NCBI GenBank assembly: GCA_949710005.1
Contig: OX453282.1
Coordinates: 8,663,465-8,727,464 of the forward strand
Origin: Ricordea florida
Taxonomy: Eukaryota > Cnidaria > Anthozoa > Corallimorpharia > Ricordeidae
Length of the DNA stretch: 64,000 bases
Direction of reading: 5' to 3'
The position numbers and the translations under genes were made by a program. Shown here in pieces: positions 22,152 through 32,749 of this stretch. Each line of letters starts with the position of its first letter. Positions within the stretch are counted from its first letter, which is position 1. The notes under the pieces are model-generated. The model saw only the letters and a program-made list of their open reading frames with translations. It had not been told where the DNA came from and did no database searches.

Positions 22152-23575
22152 ACCTGCCAGGGTCGCGGAGGCAAAAAGCTTTTGTTTAGATTGGGCGCAC
22201 GCTTTCCTTGAATCGCGAGAATAAGTCATTTACAATATCTACCTCATTTTCAAGGTCGTCTATGTATAAACGTTTACAAGTGGTCACCACACGGCTTCAA
22301 GACATCGTAATGTCTAAATTAAACCTATGACATCTTCAAGTATCTTAAGCTCAAAAAGGTCTTACGCCATTTTAAAACTGTTATTGTTATAAAAGCTCTG
22401 CAAAATATCATAATCCGAGAACAGTGAGCAATTTTAAGAAAAATCAAAGATCAGATAAAATAATTTTTTTTCAATCATTGCTTTTCATCTCAGAGTAAAA
22501 GGCAGAAAAGGAGCCTAAGATGTTTAATTTCATAGTTGTTGCACACGCATAAGATTTTGCATACGAATTCAATTGCAACGTATAAAGCACTGATTATGAT
22601 AATTATATAATATTCTGTTAAAATTTGATAATTGTCACCAAAATTTCATTGCACAAAATTGACCAAATTCAATCAAAATCAGAAAAGGAGCTTGACATGT
22701 TTATTTTCAAATTACACGCGTAAGATTTTGTACACGAATTCAATTGCAACGTAGAAAGTACTGATTATTATGTGTTACCTATTAAGCAAAAAAAAAAAAC
22801 AAACAAACAATACAAAAACAATTTCAAGCTAGATCAAAGAATGATTCCAAGAGTTAAAAATTTACAACCTGCCGGACTCATATTTACGTCAATTCGATTA
22901 TTTTCTTTGCTTCGCACGTGCTTTAGTCGATCACGTGACATATAACATGATTTAATTGCATGAAATATGGAACTTTGACAAAAGTGACTTAACAGCGCGA
23001 CCAACGCAATGCCCTTGGCAGTGCATGAAACGGAGTAATTTCGCCTGGCTCCGTCGGGCTTGCTTAAAGCTTCCTCGCTAAAGAGCCTTGTAAAAAATTA
23101 AACTAGTATATTATATATTTTGATTCTCAAAGCCTCAAGGGGGAAAACTGAATTTCCAGAATAGTGTAAGCGCTGCGAAATCTAGCGAAGCCATCATTTA
23201 TGAACCAAAAAGACCAGAAGCTATTTAGACAAGATATATTTTTGCGGCCCAAAATGCTTACGCTTAGCGATATGCGCTAATATAGGCTGGTATTGGATGC
23301 AAAAATAGGCCTTTAACAAGATGATTCTTGCCTTTGATGTTCTCGTTAGGGCGCCCAAATAATTGCTCAAGGATACCCAAGAAATAGCATCTCTAGGGAT
23401 AATTCAGATAAAACTCTTGGGGCTTACGTTACTTTAAGGTGTGCCACGTAACTGTTATGGTGCGTCATGCGAAGAACACTAAAAACGCGCAAAAAATTTG
23501 AGTTGCTCAATACTGCTATTATTCTTCTTTCTTTGGTAAATGGCGCAGTACGTATACTGCACGCACATTATGTTA
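22152..23575. other. No gene recognised
   Basis: AT-rich intergenic sequence. Two related segments share AAAAGGAGC, ACACGAATTCAATTGCAACG and TAGAAAGTACTGATTAT motifs (22505-22600 and 22680-22760), an old duplication of about 100 bp. Confidence 0.5.
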
Positions 23576-23589
23576 CTGTTAAGCAGGTT

Positions 23590-24855
23590 CCCCCCAAAAA
23601 CGTTACGCTGCATAGTTTAATCCACACGAAACAAACAGTACCACAGTACAGTAGCTTTCCATGGAATATAGTTACACTGCTTAGTTTGATCCACAGATGA
23701 AAAGCAAGAAGCACACTGTATAGTAAAACAAACAGTACCACAGTACAGTACTGTTCAGTAGCTTTCCATAGAATAGGTACACTGCTTAGTTTGATCCACA
23801 GATGAAAAAGTTAGAAGCACACTGTATAGTAAAACAAACAGTACCACAGTACAGTAGCTTTCCATAGAATAGGTGCACTGCTTAGTTTGATCCACAGATG
23901 AAAAAGGTAGAACCACACTGTATAGTAAAACAAACAGTACCACAGTACAGTACTGTTCAGTAGCTTTCTATAGAATAGGTACAGTGCTTAGTTTGATCCA
24001 CACTGTATAGAAAAACAATTAGTATCATGGTACAGTACTGTTCAGTAGCTTTCCATAGAGTAGGTACACTGCTTAGTTTGATCCACACATCAAAAAGTTA
24101 GAAGCACACTGTATAGTAAAACAAACAGTACCACAGTATAGTACTGTTCAGTAGCTTTCCATAGAATAGTTACACTGCTTAGTTTGATCCACAGATAAAA
24201 AGCTAGAAGCACTGTATAGTAAAATAAACAGTACCACAGTACATTACTGTTCAGTAGCTTTCCATAGAATAGGTGCACTGCTTAGTTTGATCCACACATG
24301 AAAAGCTAGAACCACACTGTACAGAAAAACAATTAGTATCACAGTGCAGTACTGTTCAGTAGCTTTCCATAGAATAGGTACACTGCTTAGTTTGATCCAC
24401 AGATGAAAAGCTAGAAGCACTGTATAGTAAAACAAACAGTACCACAGTACAGTAGCTTTCCATAGAATAGGTACACTGCTTAGTTTGATCCACAGATGAA
24501 AAAGTTAGAACCACACTGTATAGATAAACAAGCAGTACCACAGTACAGTACTTTTCAGTAGCGTTTCAACCACAAGTTGCACTGCATGGTTTGATTCACA
24601 CGTAAAAAACTAGAACCACACTGTATAGTACTGTTCAGTAGCTTTCCATAAAATAGCTACACTGCTTAGTTTGACCCACAGATGAAAAGCTAGAACCGCA
24701 CTGTATAGGAAACCAAACAGTATCACAGTACAGCACTGTTCAGCAGCTTTCCATAGAATAGGTACACTGCTTAGTTTGATGCAAACATGAAAAAGGTAGA
24801 AGCGCACTGTATAGTAAAACAAACAGTACCGTTCAGTAGATTTCCATAGAATAGT
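23590..24855 (-). repeat. ~107-bp repeat array, minus orientation
   Basis: About twelve to thirteen units of the same family as at 3985, reverse-complemented: ACACTGTATAGTAAAACAAA, CAGTACCACAGTACAGTA, TTCAGTAGCTTTCCATAGAA and TTAGTTTGATCCACAGATGA. Several units are shortened by deletion between CAGTAC motifs. Confidence 0.9.
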
Positions 24856-25424
24856 GTAAACAGCGATTTTTACGTGGCGCACCTTAACAGTGTAGCTGTA
24901 ACTTCTTGTAGAGAGCTTCAAAGAAATCATGACAAAAACCTAACACCATTTCGCCAAAAACTTCAGTATAGATTTTTTCACTTCTTTTAGCTGGATTGGT
25001 ACATGAATCTTCATACCAAAATGATCTGAGAACGTTTCTCGCTGACAAACCTAAGACATTAAAATACATAGATATAGTTTACTTTTAGGTGCCTTAAATT
25101 TTTCTGATTCCAATGAGGTTACCGCTCGTGATTTCTTGAGCTCTGTTATTTATTTGCGACATCCAACAGATCTTTCCACGCTCTCAACAGCACTTCCTCT
25201 AAACGTACAGCTTCACAATTCACGCTAAAATTGAGTCTTTTATTTTGAAAACTGTCGCCTTGTATAGTATGCAATGCTTTAGTTTTATGGCGTTCCATTT
25301 AGTAAATTGGCAGTTTTTATCTTACAACTGATTCAATGTCGCAGCCAAAAACTCCCGCAGCGTGGAAGAATCCCACGGATTCGTAATCTTAGAAAGTAAC
25401 GTAATGAAACCTTAATTTTGCTTT

Positions 25425-25865
25425 CGAGCCAAGTCAAACCTCAATTTATGCCGGAGTGTTTTCGAAAACATATTTCAAAGCTCGAAAACAAAATACAGAG
25501 TTGAAACTCCGGTGTAAATTGAGAATTTACTTGGCACGGAGATGAAGTAAGGCTTCTCATGGCGTAGAGTTTTGAGTTACAAGCTTCACTTTGCAAACCA
25601 AGTTAAAGCTCAATTTCTGTCGGAATACTTGAAGTGAGACAGAGAACTTCAAGAAAAAATATTCCGGTGTAAATTGAGACTTTATCTTGGCGGCCAGTCG
25701 AAGTGGAGCTCGTAATCGCATTGTAGACTTTGAAATGTAAAGTGCAAGCTTTGCTTTGTTTGCTAGTCAAGTCAAACTTTTATTCATGCTGGAGTGTTGG
25801 CGGCAACAAAAACGTCAGCGTGAATTGAGGATTCCACTTGGCTTGCAGACAAAGGAACGCTCGTC
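25425..25865. repeat. Three tandem related hairpins
   Basis: Three successive inverted repeats (about 25430-25535, 25593-25697 and 25765-25857). In each the left arm has CAAGTCAAACCTCAATTTA-like sequence and the right arm has TAAATTGAGAATTTACTTGG-like sequence. Arms pair imperfectly over about 30 bp and loops differ in sequence and length. They may be decayed MITEs or hairpin-RNA precursors. Confidence 0.6.
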
Positions 25866-26039
25866 ACTTTACATTATTCAGAAGCTTTGTAAGTAGGACG
25901 CATAGGAATTAGAATAACACAAGTCATGTAAATTAGCTGCTTTATTAACATTGTAAAGAAGTACTTAGAATACATGAGATGCAAATAAAGAAATGAAAGA
26001 GAAGAAAATGAGTTGTATTTTCATGAAGATAACCCTTTA

Positions 26040-26430
26040 AAATTTTTTAAAAAAAAAAACGGCGCATGCGTATCTGGCACGCCGTATTTTTCTAAGTCTT
26101 TTGGCGGGAAAATTGCCACCCTAGAAAATTAAAAAAAAAAGTTGGCGCATGCGTATTTGGCGCCCTGGTATTTTTCTAAGTCTTTTGGCGGGAAAATTAG
26201 ACCAATTTGAACAGAGTGCTAGTAGGATGACTAGTTATGCAAATAGAGAAAAGAGACTGCAAGTAGAGAATGCAAATATTAAACCAGTGCATGCTTAAAT
26301 ATTCGCGCATATGCAGAAAGGTAAAATCGAGACTTAGTATTTTTTTGAAGAAATTTTTCGCGCATGCGCACTGACTCAAAATCGAGACTTGGTATTTTTG
26401 GAACCGAATTTCTTGCGCATGCGTACTTAG
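26040..26430. promoter_or_regulatory. E2F- and NRF1-like motif cluster
   Basis: Two copies of TTTTGGCGGGAAAA (26099-26112 and 26183-26196), a perfect match to the classic E2F core, and four GCGCATGCG motifs (26062, 26145, 26360 and 26415), matching NRF1. The first two pairs belong to a duplicated ~83-bp segment; the last two are embedded in a different duplicated segment containing CAAAATCGA and ACTT. No downstream gene has been tied to it. Confidence 0.4.
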
Positions 26431-26520
26431 GCAAAATCGACACTTAAACCTAAAACGCGACGCTGGTGCACTGGTTTAACGTTTACAAACTCTGTTCTGG
26501 TTCAACAATCTTTATTTGCT

Positions 26521-26995
26521 TCAACAGTGTACAGTCAGATTAGGTTTTTCTGGTCTTGGTCTTTGTCTTGTGTTTCTTACTTTGACATCTGAAAATACAA
26601 ACAAACAAACAAACAAACAAACAAACAGCAATTAAACACTTTCTGTTATTGATACTATTTATAGAAGGCCTTTGGATTATTATTGTGAATAAACAACGAA
26701 GAGTTGAAGTTTTCTTTACCTTTACCATCAATTTAATCGAAAATCCTTAAACTAAGATTTGCCTCGAGCTTCATTTTTCTGTTAGCAAGCAGCAAAGTTG
26801 ACACAGTTGAGTTCTCTAAAGAATTTTTAGATGTTTTCATGCGCGCAAGCTATTACTGGTGGATAAAATCGTACCTGTAATAACATCGGAATCACGCAAC
26901 TTCAATTCTTTGCAATCTAAGCTTGAAGGCAGCTGAAACGTTTTCAGAGAAATTAACTGTGTCAACTTTTTCAAAGCAGAGCGGTTTTCAACTGA
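26521..26995 (-). CDS. Possible 3' exons of an unrecognised gene
   Basis: Two minus-strand exons: 26995-26875 (acceptor tgcgacag/TCAG, donor ACAG/gtacg) and 26588-26521 (acceptor tattttcag/ATG, stop TGA at 26523-26521). Phases agree (0 to 1, then 1). The predicted C-terminus reads RNTRQRPRPEKPNLTVHC, after a Leu/Lys-rich segment with KKLTQLISLKTFQLP. AATAAA on the minus strand at 26516-26511 follows immediately. Upstream, 27088-27118 has tandem TTTCCCGCGC E2F-like motifs and a CCAAT box at 27132-27136 (minus), which would suit a promoter. The first exon was not resolved and the family is unknown. Confidence 0.3.
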
Positions 26996-27814
26996 CTGTC
27001 GCAAAACCAAAACCAAAACCAAAGTCAAAGCAATTACTCTGGCCGATCACTACGCAGTTTATCTTGTGATCAGAACTGTCGCCATCCGAAAGCGCGGGAA
27101 AGCGCGGGAAAGCGCGTGCACGTTTATCACCATTGGTCATAGTTTTACTTCTGGCCCCAGTTGTTAAAAGCATGGATATTTTTATCCGGTGGATAAATAG
27201 CTATCAAGCTCTTAAAATATACTCGAACGTAAACATTTGCCAAGGTTTTTGTTCATTCCCATACTTAGGTATGCATACAATGTGTATATTGATGGTTTAT
27301 AGTGGAAATGGGGGAACCTTTGCACGTATTGAAACAGCTGAATTATGATCTATCCACCGGGTAAAATTATCCAGGCTTTGAACAACTGGGGCCTGATGTA
27401 TAAGTTGGCGCGCAATTTTTTAGCCAATAAATCACCTATCGTGGCACTGGCACTGGCACTGGCACTGGCACGGGCAAGGGCAAAATTATATGCGACAGTC
27501 GATTAAACACCGCTTAAGAACTATTACGATTGTACAATGGTACTTTAAACAAAATATATAACCACAAAATGGACTTCAAGAAGACAGCGCACTTCGGCGT
27601 GTCAATCAGCAATGTACTGTGTGGCCCAAACACCTTTCATGTTCCGTTCGTTATCTGAGAATGACTCGGGTATATTAAGGGCTGGGTCATCTTTTCCTTA
27701 GTCAAAAAGTGAGGGGGTGGTCAATCTTGGAAACGGTTCATACAATGTGGACAAATCATGGCTGCAGGTTACATCTCCACTTAATTGATAACTTAACGTT
27801 GTTGTTTTACTTGA

Positions 27815-28182
27815 AATGTGTCACGTGACCAAATAACAGACCACTTCCGGTTAAATTTTGAGAGCTTCTGCAGACAGGGAAAAACGTTTCTTTATCAGCG
27901 TATTGTTCTGTAGTTTTACTATCTGCCCAAGAACCATACCCATTGTAATTGGAACGGTTGTCTAACCTTGCTGAAAGTCTCTTTAAATAGTGTGTATAAA
28001 GTTACATTAGTGACAGTTCTTTGGTCACGTGACTTGGACATGCATTCCAATTACATTGGGTATGGTACTTGGGTAAGTAGTCAGACTACACAATAAAATA
28101 CTGAATACGTACCGTTCTTCCCTGTCTGCAGAGGCCTTAAAATCTAAACCGGAAGTGAGCTGTTATTTGGTCACGTGATTGG
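27815..28182. mobile_element. Foldback element with CACGTGAC ends
   Basis: GTCACGTGACCAAATAACAG at the left faces CTGTTATTTGGTCACGTGA at the right. Nested pairs include ACCACTTCCGGTT with AACCGGAAGTGAG, CTGCAGACAGGGAA with TTCCCTGTCTGCAG, and AACCATACCCATTGTAAT with ATTACATTGGGTATGG. About 365 bp in all. Confidence 0.85.
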
Positions 28183-29540
28183 TTGCCATGGCAGCAACAC
28201 TATTAACTAAAGTTGTTTTGAGCCGTCGTTTACCATAGCTAAGTTAGAAGCCTCCTGTACCTATGGTTCTCCAGATAGACCACCCCTGGAAGTTTTACAC
28301 TAAATAACAACTGACCCACTCCTTAATATACCTGAGGACTCTCGCACAATTTGGATAACTACTGAACCCTGCGGAATTTATGCATTAATATCAATTCTTC
28401 TCAGTGAGTGAATTAAATTTTTGTGTTGGAGAATCGAGTGCTTGATCGATTCGAGAGAAATAAAAGTTGCAAATTCCAAGACAATGAGTTTGATAATGAA
28501 TACTGTAGTCTGTTTACAATGAATGAAAGTCAATCCAAGAACGTGAAGGAACATGTTGGATGTTTTGACTATAACCATATTATGCCTTGAATTTCCCTGT
28601 GTACAGTATGTTGCCTGCTTATAAGGCTGCCACAGAAATCATAGTGGGAGGAACTTACAATTTCACTAGAGAAAAAAATCAAAAAATCAAAAATTCCTTA
28701 AGCCATTAATTTTACCCTGAACTCTTCAGATTATTCACTTTGAATTTATAATGAATTAGTGGGGCTTGAAAATTCCAAACTGCTGAACTTAAAGAAAAAA
28801 AAAACATTGAAGCACACTAGAACCCGAAACTGCTATATAAAGATGAAACTTTCTCTAGAATTAATCATGATGCTACAGTGTAGCTTTGCTTTGGAATTTA
28901 TGTTATAATATTTCAATTGAAGTGGATCAAAACATTGAGCAATCAGAACGGAAACTCTTTGCTTTCTTGAATTTAACTTTAATTCCTCCAGGCCCAGAGA
29001 AACTCACAGCAGCCACACAAACAGACAATCTACAGTAAAAGTATCTGGAGTCAGATCTTACCTTAGATCCTAGACCAACATGTGAAGAGACGGTGCAGTT
29101 CAGTTGGGTAACAAAATTCCTTACTCCTAGAATATGATATAGATACTTATTAGAGATCAATCGCATCCAATGTAAAAAATAAAACATCGTTGGGAACAAA
29201 TTCTTGAGCTGAGTTGAGCTGAGCACACTCATTGGTAAAGTAAACATATTTGGCCCTGATACAAGATTAATTGTGATGATGTTTGATCAGTTGGAGATGC
29301 TTGGTTTATTAATAATTAACAGTTCTCAGCAAGGGATGATACTCGTTGACTGAATAAGCTTTCACTGTCTGGGATATCTTCCAAGTTAAAGGAGATCTAT
29401 TTTTGAAACACTGTACACATTGACATGGGAGAGAACTTGTATGGCATCAAGGAATTTGAAAATAACGATATTATTTCTGTGAGATATATACTTTAGTTGT
29501 ACAACTACGAAAACATAAATAATAAATGCAATAAAGTTAC
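28183..29540. other. No gene recognised
   Basis: AT-rich sequence. One minus-strand segment (29126-29062) has acceptor- and donor-like ends, but its frame does not join any neighbouring exon without a stop. Confidence 0.45.
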
Positions 29541-29818
29541 CTGTAAAGCAGTTACGATGGACTTGAATTCATCATAAGTTCCGCTCGCTTCAGTGCGGCT
29601 TCAACGGTTACATGTTCACCACCTCCATCAAATGAAACGTCCCCCAAATCCAGGTTTCGCAAGAAACAAACTCCATGAAACGGTCTCCGCGCAACCTCCT
29701 TTAAAGCAGCGATTTTCACTCTAAAACGCTGCTTTAGTTTACTGCTACGAGTACGGTAAAAGCAGACATTCATCGTTCGAACCTTTGCTTCCCTTCCAAC
29801 GTGGCCACAACGAAGGTG
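29541..29818 (-). pseudogene. Protein-like exon with a one-base frame break
   Basis: On the minus strand a frame reads CGHVGREAKVRTMN and on through EVARRPFHGVCFLRNLD and FDGGGEHVTVEAALK. At about 29588 the protein-like reading jumps to another frame (SGTYDEFKSIVTALQ) ending at a good donor CAG/gtaact (exon end 29541). A single missing base near AAGCGAGCG would explain this: a real frameshift, a sequencing error, or coincidence. The family is not recognised and no joining downstream exon was confirmed. The first ATG in frame is at 29773. Confidence 0.35.
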
Positions 29819-30042
29819 ACAAACAAAAAATGAATAAATTAAATTTGCATTATATTTGCATTTTTAGTTATTATAATGTAAGTTCAAAATTGTTCTTGAT
29901 GGGTATGGATATCTTGAGACTTTAAATAAAATAATAATAAAAGGGAGAAAGCTTCAGAGACTCCTTAGTTCAAACCTTTTTTTACAGTGAAAGAAAACTG
30001 CTTTGTATAACACAAGCTTCCTGAAGCCATTCTATAGTTACT

Positions 30043-30377
30043 TATTTTCGCGGGACTTACGTCTCACGGTTTTCGAGATTTCCAAAAAATCGCGACAAAA
30101 CGTTCTCGCGAAAATTAACCACGCGAAATTTGATTCCTTGCTATATGACTCTTTTTCAAATCAATTCTATCGAGTGCCCATTTGAAGAGATTGGTATTGT
30201 CTTTTCAGATGTAAGAGCAATTGGACGTTGTTATAGTGTGGTACTCTTGCATAGTTCTACTTTATTACAAAGATATTATCCGGCTATGGAGAATGAAAAT
30301 CAATTCTGATACTGTTTGTTAATGCAGATCATTCTTCTGACAATATTTGCGAAATTTAAGTCCCGCGAAAATAAGGA
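30043..30377. mobile_element. MITE with TTATTTTCGCGGGACTTA ends
   Basis: CTTATTTTCGCGGGACTTA at 30042-30060 and its inverse TAAGTCCCGCGAAAATAAGG at 30357-30376. A subterminal TCGCGAAAATTAACCACGCG lies inside. About 335 bp, no coding content. Confidence 0.75.
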
Positions 30378-30689
30378 AGAATAAGACTCACAGAAAATAG
30401 CGGAGCAGGTAACTCTTAGCTTGTTATGTAACCTTTTACCACAAGCAAGATGAAGGCTGCCAAGAACCAACAAGTAAAACATTTTTCAAGAGAAGTGAAG
30501 ATAATTTCGTGTCCCTTCTTTTGGTTATGTAAAATTGTTCAAAGCTGACTACTCGAACCAAGGTTAACCAAATATATTTTTATATAAACTTTGAATGTCT
30601 GATTTTGACGCTGAATAACAAATTTGTGGCAAGTTTCTACCAACTAAGATGATTGTTTCTTAATCATGATATGCTTTGTAAAATTATGG

Positions 30690-30835
30690 ACAGTCAGCAC
30701 CCCTCTTTTTTACCCTACGATGGTATAACCTATTTGAACAACTTGCTTGATAATCCCAATTTCTTGTGTTTAAATTCCCCACCGACACAGCACCAGTTTC
30801 TTTAGAAACTACACCCACAATACGTGATTAGATCT
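30690..30835 (+). repeat. Fragment of the 4770-type element
   Basis: CAATTTCTTGTGTTTAAAT and CACCGACACAGCACCAGTTT plus CTTTAGAAACTACACCCACA match the tail of the element at 4920-4998. Confidence 0.7.
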
Positions 30836-31299
30836 GGTCTGTATGAAAATCTGATTCGGTGGCCCTAGGTTCGAGAAGTCACATTGTAAGTGTACAGAGT
30901 GGTAGAAAATTCAGTTATAAAAACACTATTCCGCCACTGAAATCACAAATGTATAACATGGTACTTATCCATTTGCTACCGCTCGCTATACTACTAAATT
31001 CTGTGCAAATAAGAAACGATATCAGCCCTGGTATCCTCTTATCGCAGGACCAATTTACATTATAAATATAGACCCTCTCGCGAAACCATGGAATGTAATT
31101 ACTCTGGGCTCCCTTTACTTGATATTCAGGGCACCTGGTATTTTCCGGTTCCTTCTGCAATATAAGGAGGTTTTGTCGTGTCTGGCCTCCTAATTAGGGC
31201 CCTAGCAGTTGATAAATGTAATATCCTCACCATACTTATAAACTAAATCTTTTGCTTGTCATAATTGAAACATGGTCGCAATTATGCCGCACCTTGAGC

Positions 31300-31406
31300 A
31301 GTTGCGATGATAAGACCTGAAAAAAATTCAGGCTTGAACGGGGTTCGAACCAATACCAGTGACGCCAGTGCAACGCAAACTGAGCTACCAAGCCAACTGG
31401 AAGGGT
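31300..31406 (-). mobile_element. tRNA-derived SINE head
   Basis: Reverse complement gives a tRNA-like AGCTCAGTTTGCGTTGCAC and GGTTCGAACCCCG B box. Acceptor-stem pairing and an anticodon loop are not convincing, so this is a SINE, not a tRNA gene. The next 250 bp repeat CGAGACTGCGAGAC-type motifs. Confidence 0.6.
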
Positions 31407-32008
31407 TACGAATGGTAAATACGAGACTTTGCGAGACGGCGAAACTAGCGTTTTTCTTTGCTAGCCCGAGACATTTTGACTTTTTAAATTGCAAGACCGA
31501 GACTTCAAACTGTCTTGAGGGTGAGACTCTTTTGTATAAGAATCGAGACTGCGAGATGCACATAGCTACTAAAAAACGAGACTGCGAGACCCGTGAAATT
31601 CGACTAAGATTTTTCGAGACCCAGAGTTTTTGAAGGACCATTCGCCACTCCTGCCTGAGAGCTGGGCATTTGCGAGTTTGTAACATAAACTCAGAGGACG
31701 AAGATATGAATTTGAATATCTATAAAAAAGGAGACATTTTCATATATTTACATATCCTCTACTGCAACTATTTCGTGTTGCGTATAAACCTACGACTATC
31801 TTTTTTCCGCAGTTAACATACAAAAAATTTCATATCTTCAAATTCATAAATCTTTCACTGTGATAAAACTGGTTAAAATTGGAGTCTAATTACTTTTACA
31901 ACTTTCTAGTCATACTTTATTGAACTCATAACATTGACCTGAGGGGACCCCCCTTAAGAAATTGACGGGGATGCTCGTAGCACCTTTTAAGGGAAAAAAT
32001 TGAGGCTT

Positions 32009-32250
32009 GGGGCCGGTTGTTCGAAGGCCGATTAGCGTTAACCCAGGGTTAAATTTTAACACGGGTTTCTTTTCCTCTTTTTAAAAAGCGTTTTTTCCGA
32101 TAACTTTCTCTATTTTATTCAGAGCATACAATCATCAAATTGTATTCAAAAAGGATTGTACTGAATGCGCTTTATAAGCTCTCATATCTGCATTTAAATT
32201 TCGCACTAACTCTGGGTTACCTTAACCCTGCTTCGAACAACCCAGCCTTG
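32009..32250. mobile_element. Foldback MITE with GGCCGGTTGTTCGAA ends, copy 2
   Basis: GGGGCCGGTTGTTCGAAGGC at the left and CTTCGAACAACCCAGCC at the right, colinear with 3391-3620. Confidence 0.8.
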
Positions 32251-32749
32251 GTGTCTCTTGAGGTGCAAAATCGAAAATCGCCACTGCAGACGGAATTTTC
32301 GCGCTACTTTTTCAAGTAAAACTATGGTAGAAACTATTTTTCCATCGTCGTCTCATTTTCACTTAAGGCGTCATTTTTCGTGTTGTTATTTTTAATTGGT
32401 ACCTGTAGGGGGTAAAAATGTTTTTGGTACCTTTCAGCGTGGGTTTTGGAAATTTCCGACGGGCACCCCCAACATTTTTCATGGGATTCTCGAACCCCAC
32501 CCCCCCCCCCAGCGATAAAAATGGATTGTAACCAAAACCATCGCTAAGGAAACAATATCTTGCGACTCCCGGACTGTAGATAAAATGCGGCGAAATAATA
32601 AATTGTTGTCAGAGTATAGATTAGGTAAATTAATGACCTTGTTTTAGATTTATCAGTGATTGTTACTCGCAAACGGTCTTAGTTCGATGCAAAAACTACT
32701 GAGTCATTGTAGGACTTGACATCTGAGGCTCACATCTGTTTGAGTCAAC

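Noticed and set aside
29062-29126. Second exon for the 29541 minus-strand segment
   Set aside because: Acceptor and donor look fair, but joining it to the upstream donor meets an immediate stop; other frames do not fit either.
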